Below are positions 27,990-39,855 of a stretch of 64,000 nt of DNA, one piece after another. Source of the stretch: Haemophilus parainfluenzae (GTDB lineage: Bacteria; Pseudomonadota; Gammaproteobacteria; Enterobacterales; Pasteurellaceae); assembly GCF_014931415.1 (NCBI RefSeq), contig NZ_CP063121.1, forward strand, positions 930,001 to 994,000, given 5' to 3'. The first letter of the stretch is position 1, and every line of letters starts with the position of its first letter. Position numbers and translations under genes: made by a program. The notes under the pieces were generated by a model, which had not been told where the DNA came from, made no database searches, and saw nothing but the letters and a program-made list of their open reading frames with translations.

Positions 27990-29159
27990 ATGATTAAAGA
28001 AAATCCGATTATTGCGATTATTGCCGGCGAGGTCTCTGGCGATATTCTTGGTGCAGGTCTCATTCAAGCACTAAAGCGCCACTATCCGCAAGCTAAATTT
28101 GTCGGGATTGGTGGCGAGCGAATGATTGCTCAAGGCTTTGAAAGCTTTTTTGATATGGAAGAGCTCTCTGTCATGGGGCTAGTAGAAGTTCTCAAACATT
28201 TGCCGCGATTGCTAAAAATTCGTCGTAGTATCATCGAACAACTCTCTGACATTAAACCTGATATATTTATCGGTATTGATGCACCGGATTTTAATCTTAC
28301 TGTTGAAATGAAATTAAAAGAAAAAGGGATTAAAACCATTCATTATGTTAGTCCATCTGTATGGGCTTGGCGTCAAAATCGTATTTATAAAATCGCTAAA
28401 GCGACCCATCAAGTCTTAGCTTTTCTTCCTTTTGAAAAAGCTTTTTATGATCGTTTTAATGTGCCTTGCCGTTTTATTGGCCATACCATGGCGGATGCGA
28501 TTCCATTAAAACCAAATAGAACGGAAGCTTGCCAGACCTTAGGTATTGATGAAAAAGGACGTTATCTTGCTATTTTAGTGGGGAGTCGGGGGAGCGAAGT
28601 TGGGTTTCTTTCAGAACCATTTCTAAAAACCGCTTTGTTATTAAAAGAAAAATATCCAGACCTGCAGTTTTTAGTCCCTTTAGTGAATGAAAAACGTCGC
28701 CAACAATTTGAGGAAATAAAGGCTCAGATTGCTCCTGATCTTGATATGCATTTAATTGATGGTAAAGCTCGCCAAGTGATGATCGCAGCTGAGGCAACTT
28801 TACTTGCTTCAGGTACTGCTGCACTTGAAGCGATGTTGTGTAAATCTCCAATGGTGGTGGGCTATCGAATGAAACCTTTCACGTATTTCTTGGCAAAACG
28901 ATTAGTCAAAACAAAATATATTTCATTGCCTAATTTGTTAGCGGATGAAATGCTTGTGCCAGAAATGATTCAAGAAGATTGCGAACCGCAAAAATTAGCA
29001 GAACAACTTGCTCAGTATTTAGGCGATGAGGAAAGTGCGGTCAAATCTCGCAGTGTTTTAATTCAACGTTTTACAGAGTTGCATAAATTAATTCAATGTG
29101 ATGCGGATAGCCAAGCCGCACAAGCTGTGATTGATTTATTGGAGCAAAAACATGACTGA
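27990..29159 (+). CDS. lpxB: Lipid A disaccharide synthase
   Basis: 389 residues from the ATG at 27990 ([25 protein letters not shown]). A longer reading from 27954 would run through the hairpin and is rejected. LpxB condenses UDP-2,3-diacylglucosamine with lipid X to give the tetra-acylated disaccharide at the inner membrane face. Family blocks are [65 protein letters not shown] ([13 protein letters not shown]) and [21 protein letters not shown]. In the usual ILLGSR-type motif one alanine/glycine is replaced, which I take as normal variation. The last 8 bases overlap rnhB. Confidence 0.96.
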   Translation: MIKENPIIAIIAGEVSGDILGAGLIQALKRHYPQAKFVGIGGERMIAQGFESFFDMEELSVMGLVEVLKHLPRLLKIRRSIIEQLSDIKPDIFIGIDAPDFNLTVEMKLKEKGIKTIHYVSPSVWAWRQNRIYKIAKATHQVLAFLPFEKAFYDRFNVPCRFIGHTMADAIPLKPNRTEACQTLGIDEKGRYLAILVGSRGSEVGFLSEPFLKTALLLKEKYPDLQFLVPLVNEKRRQQFEEIKAQIAPDLDMHLIDGKARQVMIAAEATLLASGTAALEAMLCKSPMVVGYRMKPFTYFLAKRLVKTKYISLPNLLADEMLVPEMIQEDCEPQKLAEQLAQYLGDEESAVKSRSVLIQRFTELHKLIQCDADSQAAQAVIDLLEQKHD

Positions 29160-29754
29160 TTTTGTTTATCCTGAAGGTTATCAATTATTTGCAGGAGTGG
29201 ATGAAGTTGGCCGTGGCCCTTTAGTGGGCGCAGTTGTAACGGCAGCGGTAATTTTAGATCCTAATAATCCGATAGCCGGTTTGGCGGACTCTAAAAAGCT
29301 CAGCGAGAAAAAACGTCTTGCACTCGCAGCAGAAATTAAAGAGAAAGCCTTAGCTTGGGCAATGGGACGAGCAGAGCCTGATGAAATTGATGAGTTGAAT
29401 ATTCTGCATGCCTCTATGCTAGCAATGGAACGGGCCGTAAAAGCCTTAAAAATTCAACCGCACTTTGTGTTGGTGGATGGCAATCGCATTCCGCCTAACC
29501 TTGGCTTGCCTGCCCAAGCTGTGGTGAAAGGGGATTCACTTGTGGCTGAAATCAGCGCTGCCTCTATTTTGGCAAAAGTCGCACGGGATCAGGAAATGGA
29601 AGAATTAGATAAAAAACACCCTGAATATGCTTTTGCTCAACATAAAGGGTATCCGACCAAATTACACTTAGAAAAATTAGCGGAACTGGGGCCTTTACCT
29701 GAGTATCGTCGGAGTTTTTCACCTGTGAAGAAAGCGCTAGGCATAGAAGAGTAG
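29152..29754 (+). CDS. rnhB: Ribonuclease HII
   Basis: 200 residues from the ATG at 29152 ([24 protein letters not shown]), which overlaps the lpxB stop by 8 bases. RNase HII removes RNA from RNA-DNA hybrids and single ribonucleotides from DNA. Catalytic acidic residues are visible in [14 protein letters not shown] (Asp-Glu), LVDGNRIP (Asp) and [10 protein letters not shown] (Asp), with the [14 protein letters not shown] block near the end. lpxB-rnhB is the E. coli order, but there dnaE follows and here it does not. Confidence 0.96.
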   Translation: MTDFVYPEGYQLFAGVDEVGRGPLVGAVVTAAVILDPNNPIAGLADSKKLSEKKRLALAAEIKEKALAWAMGRAEPDEIDELNILHASMLAMERAVKALKIQPHFVLVDGNRIPPNLGLPAQAVVKGDSLVAEISAASILAKVARDQEMEELDKKHPEYAFAQHKGYPTKLHLEKLAELGPLPEYRRSFSPVKKALGIEE

Positions 29755-29789
29755 TGAGCTTGAAATATTTTAAGATTGAAGGATATAAA

Positions 29790-30389
29790 ATGGACATTTA
29801 TTGCCTTATCTTTGATGACTATGAAACGTTAGATCTAATGGGGCCTGTTGAGTTTTTAGCAAGAGTCCCTAATGTTAAGCTTCACTATGTATCCCAAGTT
29901 GGTGGATTAATTCGTAGTAAGCAAGGATTTTATATTGAAACAGAAAAGCTAGAACATTTATTACCTCATAGTGTGTTATTGGTTGTTGGTGGACAGGGTA
30001 CTCGTCAGTTAGTAAACGATGAACAATTTATTAATCAGCTTGGTAAATGGATTGATGAGTCAGAGGTTTGTCTCAGTGTTTGTACAGGTTCAGCATTATT
30101 GGCTTGTACGGGGAGATTAGATAGTTTAAAAGCGACTTCTAATAAAAAATCTTTTGAATGGGTAAAACAATGTTGTCAAGCTGTAAAATGGGAACCCGTT
30201 GCAAGATGGGTGAAAGATGGCAAGTTTTACACTTCATCAGGCGTTTCTGCTGGTATGGATATGGCGCTTGGGTTTATTGCTGATTATTATGGCAATGACT
30301 TGGCTCAAGACATTGCTAACCACACCGAATATCATTGGCAAAAAGATCCTAGTGTAGATAATTTTGCTCGAATCTATGGATATAAATAA
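29790..30389 (+). CDS. DJ-1/PfpI (class I glutamine amidotransferase-like) family protein
   Basis: 199 residues from the ATG at 29790, which follows a good ribosome site (GAAGGA); a GTG at 29754 would add 12 non-conserved residues and touches the rnhB stop. It opens MDIYCLIFDDYETLDLMGPVEFLA, the start typical of the DJ-1/PfpI group, and has a nucleophile elbow SVCTGSALLACTG with the cysteine near residue 105, followed by TSSGVSAGMDMALGFI, a block also seen in isonitrile hydratases and in the N-terminal half of GlxA-type regulators. There is no AraC domain. The cellular role is unknown. It may be cotranscribed with rnhB and is followed by a strong terminator. Confidence 0.8.
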   Translation: MDIYCLIFDDYETLDLMGPVEFLARVPNVKLHYVSQVGGLIRSKQGFYIETEKLEHLLPHSVLLVVGGQGTRQLVNDEQFINQLGKWIDESEVCLSVCTGSALLACTGRLDSLKATSNKKSFEWVKQCCQAVKWEPVARWVKDGKFYTSSGVSAGMDMALGFIADYYGNDLAQDIANHTEYHWQKDPSVDNFARIYGYK

Positions 30390-30411
30390 TAGATTTAGTT
30401 TTAGATTAAAC

Positions 30412-30445
30412 AAAAGAGCGGTCAAAATTGACCGCTCTTTTTATA
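30412..30445. terminator. Bidirectional terminator between the DJ-1 gene and aspA
   Basis: AAAGAGCGGTCAA (30413-30425) pairs with TTGACCGCTCTTT, with T and A runs on the two outer sides. The arms are one base away from the uptake word (AAGAGCGGT). Confidence 0.85.
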
Positions 30446-30456
30446 CCTCAGCGAGA

Positions 30457-31875
30457 TTATTTATTTAATTTCGCTTTATAAGTTGGGTTCATTAAGTTTT
30501 CTACAGAAAGGATATCATCCAATTGCTCTGCTGTTAATAAACCTTTTTCTAATACAACTTCACGTACGCCTTTACCAGTTTGAGCACAGATTTTACCCAC
30601 TAAGTCGCCATTATGGTGACCGATAAATGGATTCAAGTAAGTCACGATACCGATTGAGTTGAATACGTAGTTTTCACAAATTTCTTTGTTTACAGTAATA
30701 CCGTCTACACATTTATCGCGTAAGTTCACGCAAGCATTGGTTAAGATGTCGATAGATTCAAACATTGCTTGACCAATCACTGGTTCCATTACGTTTAATT
30801 GTAATTGACCCGCTTCAGATGCAAAAGTAACGGTAGTATCGTTACCAATTACTTTAAAGCATACTTGGTTCACCACTTCTGGAATAACTGGGTTTACTTT
30901 TGCAGGCATGATAGAAGAACCTGCTTGCAATTCAGGTAAGTTAATTTCTTTAATACCTGCACGTGGACCAGAAGAGAGTAAACGTAAGTCGTTACATACT
31001 TTAGATAGTTTTACTGCGGTACGTTTTAATGCACCATGAACCATGACATAAGCACCACAGTCAGATGTTGCTTCGATTAAGTTTTCAGCTGGTACGCAAG
31101 GTAATCCAGTTACCTCAGCAAGGTGTTTTACTACTAATTCTGTATAACCTTTTGGTGTATTTAAACCAGTACCGATTGCGGTTGCGCCAAGGTTTACTTC
31201 AAGGAGTAACTCAGCGGTGCGTTTTAAGTTACGTACTTCTTCTTCAAGTAATACGGCAAACGCTTTAAACTCTTGACCAACGGTCATCGGTACCGCATCT
31301 TGTAATTGGGTACGACCCATTTTTAAAACTTTAGCAAATTCTTTTGCTTTATTATCGAAGCCATCATGTAAGTATTGGATTTTGTCGATAAGTTTTAAAA
31401 TGCTGTTATATACCGCAATACGGAAACCGGTAGGATATGCATCGTTGGTAGATTGGCTAGCGTTCACGTGGTCCATTGGGTTAATAACATCATATTCACC
31501 TTTTTTATGACCAATTTTTTCAAGCGCGAGGTTAGCAACTACTTCATTGGTATTCATATTGACAGAAGTACCCGCACCACCTTGATATACATCAGATGGG
31601 AATTGATCTAAGCATTTCCCCGTGGTAAGAATTTCATCACAAGCTGCTACAATCGCTTTTGCAATATCACTTGGAATAGCACCTAATTCACCATTCGCTA
31701 GGGCAGTTGCTTTTTTAACCATTACCATGCCGCGAACAAATTCCGGTACATCAGAAATGGTTACATTAGAAATATTGAAGTTTTCAACCGCTCTTAAGGT
31801 ATGGATACCCCAGTATGCATCAGCTGGCACATCACGTTCACCTAATAAATCCACTTCTTTTCTGTATTGAGTCAT
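30457..31875 (-). CDS. aspA: Aspartate ammonia-lyase (aspartase)
   Basis: 472 residues from the ATG at 31875 ([23 protein letters not shown]); a GTG three codons upstream overlaps the ribosome site AAGGTG and is rejected. AspA deaminates aspartate to fumarate, which serves as an electron acceptor under oxygen limitation. The fumarase/aspartase signature [12 protein letters not shown] is intact, as are [31 protein letters not shown] and [17 protein letters not shown]. The sequence is almost the same as the H. influenzae enzyme as I recall it. The upstream region has a CRP site at about -41.5, which indicates activation when preferred sugars are absent. Confidence 0.98.
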   Translation of the reverse strand: MTQYRKEVDLLGERDVPADAYWGIHTLRAVENFNISNVTISDVPEFVRGMVMVKKATALANGELGAIPSDIAKAIVAACDEILTTGKCLDQFPSDVYQGGAGTSVNMNTNEVVANLALEKIGHKKGEYDVINPMDHVNASQSTNDAYPTGFRIAVYNSILKLIDKIQYLHDGFDNKAKEFAKVLKMGRTQLQDAVPMTVGQEFKAFAVLLEEEVRNLKRTAELLLEVNLGATAIGTGLNTPKGYTELVVKHLAEVTGLPCVPAENLIEATSDCGAYVMVHGALKRTAVKLSKVCNDLRLLSSGPRAGIKEINLPELQAGSSIMPAKVNPVIPEVVNQVCFKVIGNDTTVTFASEAGQLQLNVMEPVIGQAMFESIDILTNACVNLRDKCVDGITVNKEICENYVFNSIGIVTYLNPFIGHHNGDLVGKICAQTGKGVREVVLEKGLLTAEQLDDILSVENLMNPTYKAKLNK

Positions 31876-31913
31876 TTTAATCACCTTTTTTGGTTGTTAA
31901 TTAATTTGAGGTA

Positions 31914-31959
31914 ATTATAGGAATTTACATAGAAAATAAATTTGACATGGATCACATTT
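31914..31959 (-). promoter_or_regulatory. aspA promoter with class II CRP site
   Basis: The minus strand has TATAAT (plus-strand ATTATA, 31914-31919), giving a start near 31907. The 22-mer at 31938-31959 holds TTTGACATGGATCACATTT, a good match to the CRP box TGTGA-N6-TCACA with one weak half. Its centre is about 41.5 bases upstream of the predicted start, exactly the class II position. Confidence 0.65.
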
Positions 31960-32032
31960 CAAATAAGACGTATAAGAGATATTTTCATTTCTCGCATAAA
32001 TTTTTTTAGGGTGAAATTTTTTTATTTATCCC

Positions 32033-32060
32033 CTTGAAACCGAAAAAGTTATCCCCACAT
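32033..32060 (+). promoter_or_regulatory. Sigma-32 heat-shock promoter of groES-groEL
   Basis: CTTGAAA (32033-32039), 13 bases, then CCCCACAT (32053-32060) match the sigma-32 consensus CTTGAAA-N11-16-CCCCAT-T. It lies about 40 bases before groES. Confidence 0.85.
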
Positions 32061-32096
32061 TTAAAACACTTTATTTTAATAAGAAGGAAATTAATC

Positions 32097-32387
32097 ATGA
32101 ATATTCGTCCTTTACACGATCGTGTAATCATTAAACGTGAAGAAGTAGAAACTCGTTCAGCTGGCGGTATCGTATTAACTGGTTCAGCGGCGACTAAATC
32201 AACCCGTGCGAAAGTATTGGCAGTGGGTAAAGGTCGTATTTTGGAAAATGGTACCGTTCAACCTTTAGATGTAAAAGTTGGCGATACAGTCATTTTCAAT
32301 GATGGTTATGGCGTGAAAAGTGAAAAAATCGATGGTAAAGAAGTGTTAATCATTTCTGAAAACGATATTTTGGCGATTGTGGAATAA
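32097..32387 (+). CDS. groES: Co-chaperonin GroES
   Basis: 96 residues from the ATG at 32097 ([18 protein letters not shown]); an in-frame upstream start would lie in the promoter. GroES forms the heptameric lid of the chaperonin. The mobile loop is [21 protein letters not shown] (about residues 16-36), and the rest reads [36 protein letters not shown]. It is 22 bases before groEL and driven by a sigma-32 promoter. Confidence 0.98.
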   Translation: MNIRPLHDRVIIKREEVETRSAGGIVLTGSAATKSTRAKVLAVGKGRILENGTVQPLDVKVGDTVIFNDGYGVKSEKIDGKEVLIISENDILAIVE

Positions 32388-32397
32388 TTTAAATTAA

Positions 32398-34056
<1,659 letters not shown>

Positions 34057-34076
34057 TTCCCCTTTGCAAAAGAAAG

Positions 34077-34117
34077 TGCGATCGTTTTTCTTTATAGAAA
34101 TGCGATCGCATTTTTAT
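34077..34117 (+). terminator. Terminator of groES-groEL
   Basis: TGCGATCG (34077-34084) can pair with CGATCGCA (34103-34110), then TTTTTATTTG. The right half is itself the palindrome TGCGATCGCA, so the fold has alternatives. Confidence 0.65.
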
Positions 34118-34167
34118 TTGTGTGGTGCTACACTTTACTTGTTTTCGATGATTTTATAGGTATAACA

Positions 34168-34716
34168 ATGACAATTTCCCAAACTGAACTCAATCAACAA
34201 CTCAAATCTGCCGGTATTGGTATTAATGCAACTGAATTACATGGTTTTTTGAGTGGCTTAATTTGTGGTGGACTGAAAGACCAAAGCTGGTTACCGCTTT
34301 TATATCAATTCAGTAACGACAACCACGCTTATCCAACCGCATTAATTCAGCCAATTACCGAAATTTATGAGCAGATTGGTAAAACCTTATCGGATGTAGA
34401 AGGGTTTGATTTTGAATTGGGATTAACAGAAGATGAGAGTGTTTTTGCTCGCGCAGACAGCCTATCAGACTGGGCAAACCAATTTTTATTGGGTTTAGGG
34501 CTTGTTCAGCCTGAATTAGATAAAGAAAAAGGCGAAATTGGCGAAGCGGTAGATGATTTACAAGATATTTGTCAGCTTGGTTATGAAGAAGATGATGACG
34601 AAGAAGAGCTTGCCGAAGCCTTAGAAGAAATTATTGAATATGTTCGTACCATTGCCATGCTGTTTTACACCCATTTCAACGATGATGCACAAGAAATAAA
34701 ACCGATATTACATTAA
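34168..34716 (+). CDS. ygfB: YgfB family (UPF0149) protein
   Basis: 182 residues from the ATG at 34168 ([35 protein letters not shown]); an upstream in-frame start at 34120 overlaps the groEL terminator region and adds non-conserved residues. The [13 protein letters not shown] opening, the central [12 protein letters not shown] block and the acidic stretch [16 protein letters not shown] are those of the YgfB/UPF0149 family. The protein is cytoplasmic, acidic and has no catalytic motif I know. It is 12 bases before pepP, the same ygfB-pepP pair as in E. coli, but ubiH does not follow here. Confidence 0.93.
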   Translation: MTISQTELNQQLKSAGIGINATELHGFLSGLICGGLKDQSWLPLLYQFSNDNHAYPTALIQPITEIYEQIGKTLSDVEGFDFELGLTEDESVFARADSLSDWANQFLLGLGLVQPELDKEKGEIGEAVDDLQDICQLGYEEDDDEEELAEALEEIIEYVRTIAMLFYTHFNDDAQEIKPILH

Positions 34717-34728
34717 AAGGAGCGAAAC

Positions 34729-36021
34729 ATGGATCTCGCATACATGGCGGCATTACCGCAAGAAGAATTTACAGAACGTCGTCAAAAAGTATTCGCACAA
34801 ATGCAGCCAAATTCTGCTTTATTGCTATTTTCCGAAATTGAAAAACGTCGCAATAACGACTGCGATTTTCCTTTCCGTCAAGACAGTTACTTTTGGTATT
34901 TAACGGGATTTAATGAGCCAAATGCAGCGTTGTTATTGATTAAAACGGAAGAGGCAGAAAAGGCAGTGGTATTTCTTCGTCCGCGAGATCCTTTGCTTGA
35001 AACGTGGAATGGTCGCCGATTAGGCGTTGAGCGCGCACCGCAAAAACTCAATGTCGATGAAGCCTATTCTATCGATGATTTTAAAACAGAATTTCCAAAA
35101 TTAACGGAAAAATTGACCGCACTTTATCATGTGGCCGATCGTCATCCTTGGGGTGATAAATTATTAGCCGAAAGTGCGGTGAAATTTTACGCTGTTTTTG
35201 ATTGGCAGCCGATGTTAAGTGAAATGCGCTTAATTAAATCACCAAATGAAATTCGATTAATGCAGCAAGCGGGACAAATTACAGCATTCGGACATATTAA
35301 AGCGATGCAAGTGACTCGTCCAAATCGTTTTGAATATGAAATTGAAAGCGAAATTCTGCATGAATTTAATCGTCATGGAGCAAGATTTCCATCTTATAAC
35401 TCCATTGTTGCTGGTGGTGATAATGCCTGTATTTTGCACTACACCGAAAATGATCAACCATTAAAAGATGGCGATCTTGTGTTGATTGATGCAGGGTGTG
35501 AGTTTGCTATGTATGCAGGCGATATCACACGTACGTTCCCTGTGAATGGTAAATTTACCGAGCCACAACGTGAGATTTATGAATTAGTGTTAAAAGCACA
35601 AAAACGTGCGATTGAGTTATTAGTGCCAGGTAATTCAATTAAACTGGCGAATGACGAAGTAATTCGTATTAAAACTCAAGGCTTGGTGGATTTAGGCATT
35701 CTGAAAGGGGATGTAGATAAGCTGATTGAAGAAAAAGCTTATCGTCAATTTTATATGCATGGTTTAGGCCATTGGCTTGGTTTGGATGTGCACGATGTTG
35801 GCCGCTATGATGATGATCGTAGCCGCACGCTTGAAGTGGGGATGATCATCACTGTTGAGCCCGGTATTTATATTTCAGAAGAGGCGGATGTGCCAGCTCA
35901 ATATAAAGGCATTGGCGTGCGTATTGAAGATAATTTGCTAATGACTGAATATGGTAATAAAAATCTGACTGCGGCGGCACCAAAAGAAATTGATGACATT
36001 GAAAATTTAATGAAAAATTGA
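34729..36021 (+). CDS. pepP: Xaa-Pro aminopeptidase PepP
   Basis: 430 residues. PepP releases the N-terminal residue from peptides with proline second. It belongs to the M24 'pita-bread' metalloproteases. The five dinuclear-metal ligands are visible in order: Asp in LIDAGCEFAMYAGDITRTFP (two aspartates), His in HGLGHWLGLDVHDVG, Glu in VEPGIYI and Glu in GVRIEDNLL. The N-terminal domain (QDSYFWYLTGFNEPNAALLLI) is the typical creatinase-like part. It is cotranscribed with ygfB. Confidence 0.96.
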   Translation: MDLAYMAALPQEEFTERRQKVFAQMQPNSALLLFSEIEKRRNNDCDFPFRQDSYFWYLTGFNEPNAALLLIKTEEAEKAVVFLRPRDPLLETWNGRRLGVERAPQKLNVDEAYSIDDFKTEFPKLTEKLTALYHVADRHPWGDKLLAESAVKFYAVFDWQPMLSEMRLIKSPNEIRLMQQAGQITAFGHIKAMQVTRPNRFEYEIESEILHEFNRHGARFPSYNSIVAGGDNACILHYTENDQPLKDGDLVLIDAGCEFAMYAGDITRTFPVNGKFTEPQREIYELVLKAQKRAIELLVPGNSIKLANDEVIRIKTQGLVDLGILKGDVDKLIEEKAYRQFYMHGLGHWLGLDVHDVGRYDDDRSRTLEVGMIITVEPGIYISEEADVPAQYKGIGVRIEDNLLMTEYGNKNLTAAAPKEIDDIENLMKN

Positions 36022-36033
36022 GAAGAATTCTCA

Positions 36034-36055
36034 AAATTGTGATCTAGTGCAAGTT
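36034..36055 (+). promoter_or_regulatory. Possible CRP site upstream of uspA
   Basis: AATTGTGATCTAGTGCAAGT has one perfect TGTGA half and a poor second half. The centre (about 36044.5) is some 42 bases before the start predicted from the -10-like TAATAT at 36075-36080. Confidence 0.35.
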
Positions 36056-36124
36056 TTTTGTGCAGTTAAGGTGCTAATATACTGTTAGATAAAAAAGACC
36101 AATCAAATCAGTAAGGAGTCGATT

Positions 36125-36550
36125 ATGTACAAACACGTTTTAGTTGCGGTAGATCTTTCTGACGAAAGTGAATTTCTACTCAAAAAAGCCGTGGGAATTG
36201 CAAAACGTAATGATGCGCAACTTTCCATTATTCATGTAGATGTAAACTTCTCGGATCTCTATACTGGTTTAATTGATGTCAATATGTCATCAATGCAAGA
36301 TAGAATCTCGAGCGAAACCCAAAAAGCGCTAATTAATTTAGCAGAACATGCTGGTTATCCAATAAAAGAAAAATTGAGCGGTAGCGGTGATTTAGGTCAA
36401 GTTTTGACAGACGCTATTGATCAGTATGATGTAGATCTACTAGTGACAGGTCATCACCAAGATTTTTGGAGTAAATTGATGTCTTCAACACGTCAAGTGA
36501 TGAATACCATTAAAATTGATATGTTGGTTGTGCCACTTCGCGACGAATAG
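36125..36550 (+). CDS. uspA: Universal stress protein A
   Basis: 141 residues. It begins [23 protein letters not shown], the usual UspA opening, and keeps the alpha/beta Rossmann-like pattern with ISIIHVD-type strand ([16 protein letters not shown]). The C-terminal block [28 protein letters not shown] corresponds to the ATP-loop region, but the G-2X-G-9X-G motif of ATP-binding family members is absent, as in E. coli UspA. The family helps cells survive growth arrest. It stands alone with its own promoter and terminator. Confidence 0.95.
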   Translation: MYKHVLVAVDLSDESEFLLKKAVGIAKRNDAQLSIIHVDVNFSDLYTGLIDVNMSSMQDRISSETQKALINLAEHAGYPIKEKLSGSGDLGQVLTDAIDQYDVDLLVTGHHQDFWSKLMSSTRQVMNTIKIDMLVVPLRDE

Positions 36551-36594
36551 TGATCAAAAATTATTTTTAGCCCTACTAAAATAACGTAAATTTT

Positions 36595-36639
36595 AACCGC
36601 ACTTCTCAATTAATGCAGTAGAGTGCGGTTTTCTTTTTT
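36595..36639 (+). terminator. Terminator of uspA from uptake-word arms
   Basis: AACCGCACT (36595-36603) pairs with AGTGCGGTT (36622-36630) over an 18-base loop, followed by TTCTTTTTT. Confidence 0.75.
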
Positions 36640-36737
36640 AAGATCAGTGAAAAAGCCTTTTTCTCTAGGTCAAAATATGCAAGAATAGTGAGCTTTTTTA
36701 TAAATCGTGATCGAGATAGAGACACAAGGTTTTATCA

Positions 36738-39362
36738 ATGAAAACAACAGCAGAAATTAGACAGTCATTCCTTGATTTTTTCCATAGCAAGGGGCATCAG
36801 GTCGTCGCAAGTAGTTCACTTGTGCCTGAAAACGATCCGACATTGCTTTTTACCAATGCCGGGATGAACCAATTTAAAGACGTGTTCCTTGGTATGGACA
36901 AACGTCCTTACTCACGTGCGACAACTGCACAACGTTGTGTGCGCGCAGGTGGTAAGCATAATGACTTAGAAAACGTAGGTTATACAGCTCGTCACCATAC
37001 TTTCTTTGAAATGCTCGGCAACTTCAGTTTTGGCGACTATTTCAAACATGATGCGATTAATTTTGCCTGGGAGTATTTGACTTCTCCACAATGGCTCGGG
37101 TTACCAAAAGAAAAATTATGGGTAACCGTGTATGAAACCGATAATGAAGCTTATGATATTTGGCATAAAGAAGTTGGTGTGCCAGCAGAACGTATTATTC
37201 GTATCGGTGATAACAAAGGTGCGCCTTATGCATCAGATAACTTCTGGGCAATGGGTGACACAGGTCCTTGTGGTCCATGTACTGAAATTTTCTACGATCA
37301 CGGTGATCACATTTGGGGTGGCCCTCCAGGCTCTCCGGAAGAAGATGGTGACCGCTATATCGAAATTTGGAACGTGGTATTCATGCAATTTAACCGTCAA
37401 GCAGACGGTACAATGGAAAAATTACCACGTCCATCGGTTGATACTGGAATGGGTTTAGAGCGTATTTCTGCTGTATTACAGCACGTAAACTCTAACTATG
37501 AGATCGATATTTTCCAAAAATTAATTGCAAAAACAGCAGAAATCGTAGGAACAACAGATTTAACTAATAAATCATTACGCGTAATTGCTGACCACATTCG
37601 TTCTTGTGCATATTTAATTGCAGATGGCGTGATTCCATCAAACGAAGGCCGTGGTTATGTATTACGTCGTATTATCCGTCGAGCAGTGCGTCATGGCCAC
37701 TTATTAGGTGCTAAAGAAGCGTTCTTCTATAAACTTGTGCCAACCTTAATTGAAGTCATGGCGGAAGCAGGCAAAGAAGTTAAAGAAAAACAAGCCAATG
37801 TCGAAAAATTACTTCGTTTAGAAGAAGAGCAATTTGCTCGTACATTAGAGCGCGGATTAAGCTTATTAGACGATGCGCTTGCTCAAGTGAAAGATGGTGT
37901 GTTGTCAGGTGAAGTTGCCTTTAAACTTTATGATACTTATGGCTTCCCACTTGATTTAACGGCAGATGTATGTCGTGAGCGTGATATTGCAATTGATGAA
38001 GCAGGTTTTGAGCGTGAAATGGAAGCACAACGCTTACGCGCACAATCTGCAAGCCAATTCGGCATGGATTACAACAATGTTATTCGTGTAGAAGGCGAAA
38101 CAAAATTTGAAGGTTATACTGAATCAGAATCTTTAGCCAAAGTGACCGCACTTTTCCATGATGGAAAATCAGTAGAGAGTATTACTGCAGGCCAAAGTGC
38201 CGTGGTGATTTTAGAAAATACTCCATTCTATGCGGAATCAGGTGGTCAAATTGGTGACAGCGGTTATTTAACTTCTCAAGATGTTCAGTTTAATGTAAAA
38301 GATACTCAAAAATATGGTCAAGTATTCGGTCATATTGGTGAGTTAGAACAAGGCAGTTTAAAAGTCGGACAAACAGTCAATGCGGTTGTGGATGCAGCAA
38401 GACGTCATCAAACGTCACTTAACCATTCTGCAACACACTTATTACACGCCGCATTGCGTCAAGTTTTAGGTCACCATGTAGTGCAAAAAGGATCATTAGT
38501 ATCTGATGCTGCGCTACGTTTTGACTTTGCTCATCCGGAAGCGATTACCAAAGCACAACTTAACGAAATTGAAACGTTGGTAAACCAAAAAGTACGTGAG
38601 AATTTTGTGGTTCAAACGGACGTAATGGATATCGAAGCGGCAAAAGCAAAAGGTGCAATGGCGTTATTCGGTGAAAAATATGCTGATGTGGTACGTGTTT
38701 TAACAATGGGTGATTTCTCCGTTGAACTTTGTGGTGGCATTCATGCTAAACGTACCGGTGATATCGGTTTATTTAAAATTGTGGCGGAAACTGCAGTTGC
38801 AGCAGGTGTTCGTCGTATTGAAGCGGTAACGGGTGAAAATGCAATTAATTGGTTACATAACCAACAACGTATTCTTACTCAAAGTGCAGATTTGTTTAAA
38901 TCTGACGTTAATACCCTTGTTGAGAAAATTCAGCAACTTCAAGATAAAGCGAAGAAAGCAGAAAAAGAATTACAAGGATTAAAAGAAAAAGCCGCAATGC
39001 AAGCGGGTTCCGATTTAGTGAAAAGTGCGATTAAAATTAATGATGTTTCTGTAATCGTACATCAACTAGACGGAATTGAAACTAAATCGTTACGTGTGAT
39101 GGTTGATGATTTAAAAAATCAACTTGGTTCAGGCGTAATTGTATTTGCATCTATTTTAGATGATAAAGTCAACCTCGTCGTTGGCGTAACAAGCGATTTA
39201 ACTACTAAAGTGAAGGCTGGTGAGCTAGTGAATTTAATGGCTCAGCAAGTCGGTGGGAAAGGCGGTGGTCGCCCTGATATGGCAATGGCAGGAGGCTCCC
39301 AACCAGAAAATGTGAATCTAGCATTAACTGTCGCACAAAACTGGTTAAGCAATAATCTGTAG
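36738..39362 (+). CDS. alaS: Alanyl-tRNA synthetase
   Basis: 874 residues, the family length. AlaS charges tRNA-Ala, recognising its G3-U70 pair. The class II catalytic domain occupies about residues 1-250 ([82 protein letters not shown]). The editing domain has [16 protein letters not shown] and the metal-binding cysteine/histidine region around [17 protein letters not shown]. The C-terminal C-Ala part ends [19 protein letters not shown]. It is followed by csrA, the E. coli order. Confidence 0.98.
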   Translation: MKTTAEIRQSFLDFFHSKGHQVVASSSLVPENDPTLLFTNAGMNQFKDVFLGMDKRPYSRATTAQRCVRAGGKHNDLENVGYTARHHTFFEMLGNFSFGDYFKHDAINFAWEYLTSPQWLGLPKEKLWVTVYETDNEAYDIWHKEVGVPAERIIRIGDNKGAPYASDNFWAMGDTGPCGPCTEIFYDHGDHIWGGPPGSPEEDGDRYIEIWNVVFMQFNRQADGTMEKLPRPSVDTGMGLERISAVLQHVNSNYEIDIFQKLIAKTAEIVGTTDLTNKSLRVIADHIRSCAYLIADGVIPSNEGRGYVLRRIIRRAVRHGHLLGAKEAFFYKLVPTLIEVMAEAGKEVKEKQANVEKLLRLEEEQFARTLERGLSLLDDALAQVKDGVLSGEVAFKLYDTYGFPLDLTADVCRERDIAIDEAGFEREMEAQRLRAQSASQFGMDYNNVIRVEGETKFEGYTESESLAKVTALFHDGKSVESITAGQSAVVILENTPFYAESGGQIGDSGYLTSQDVQFNVKDTQKYGQVFGHIGELEQGSLKVGQTVNAVVDAARRHQTSLNHSATHLLHAALRQVLGHHVVQKGSLVSDAALRFDFAHPEAITKAQLNEIETLVNQKVRENFVVQTDVMDIEAAKAKGAMALFGEKYADVVRVLTMGDFSVELCGGIHAKRTGDIGLFKIVAETAVAAGVRRIEAVTGENAINWLHNQQRILTQSADLFKSDVNTLVEKIQQLQDKAKKAEKELQGLKEKAAMQAGSDLVKSAIKINDVSVIVHQLDGIETKSLRVMVDDLKNQLGSGVIVFASILDDKVNLVVGVTSDLTTKVKAGELVNLMAQQVGGKGGGRPDMAMAGGSQPENVNLALTVAQNWLSNNL

Positions 39363-39440
39363 TACAAGCAGGTCGGTGGGATGCCGATCTTTACTTGATT
39401 GATAGGGATATCTAATAAATGCAAACTAAGGAGATAAAAG

Positions 39441-39632
39441 ATGTTAATCTTAACTCGAAAAGTTGGCGAAAGTGTTCTCATTGGAGACGATATTTCTATC
39501 ACGGTTTTGAGTGTACGTGGAAACCAAGTCAAACTCGGTGTGCAAGCGCCTAAAGAAGTATCTGTTCACCGAGAGGAAATTTACCAACGAATTCTGCAGT
39601 CAAAAGATGAACATATAGATGAGGCATCTTAG
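39441..39632 (+). CDS. csrA: Carbon storage regulator CsrA
   Basis: 63 residues. CsrA is a homodimeric RNA-binding protein that blocks or stabilises messages by binding GGA-containing leaders. It reads [49 protein letters not shown], with the conserved strand 1 (LTRK) and strand 5 (VHREEIY, the arginine that contacts RNA). It is 78 bases after alaS, so both readthrough and its own promoter are possible. A weak hairpin lies in the gap. Confidence 0.98.
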   Translation: MLILTRKVGESVLIGDDISITVLSVRGNQVKLGVQAPKEVSVHREEIYQRILQSKDEHIDEAS

Positions 39633-39792
39633 ACCTAGAGTTTTATGAATGTTTTACATTCTATTTATAATTTAATTAACGTTTTTTCAAAAATTAAACC
39701 CATTGGTTTGCAAGATTTTAAATAACGGAAATTTGAGTTATAAAGGTAGAGAAGGAACTTTTCCAACTTAAATCTATCAAAATTTAATAAAT

Positions 39793-39829
39793 AATGACCG
39801 CACTTTTGTGTTACAGAAGTGTGGTCATT
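39793..39829 (+). other. Hairpin with one intact and one altered uptake word, csrA-galU gap
   Basis: AATGACCGCACTT (39793-39805) pairs with AAGTGTGGTCATT (39817-39829) with a single mismatch-type change (C to T gives a G-T pair). There is only a modest T run downstream. It may act as the csrA terminator. Apart from this the 223-base gap (39633-39855) holds AT-rich DNA in which I see nothing else. Confidence 0.6.
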
Positions 39830-39855
39830 GAATATTTAAACAAAAAGGAAATCTA

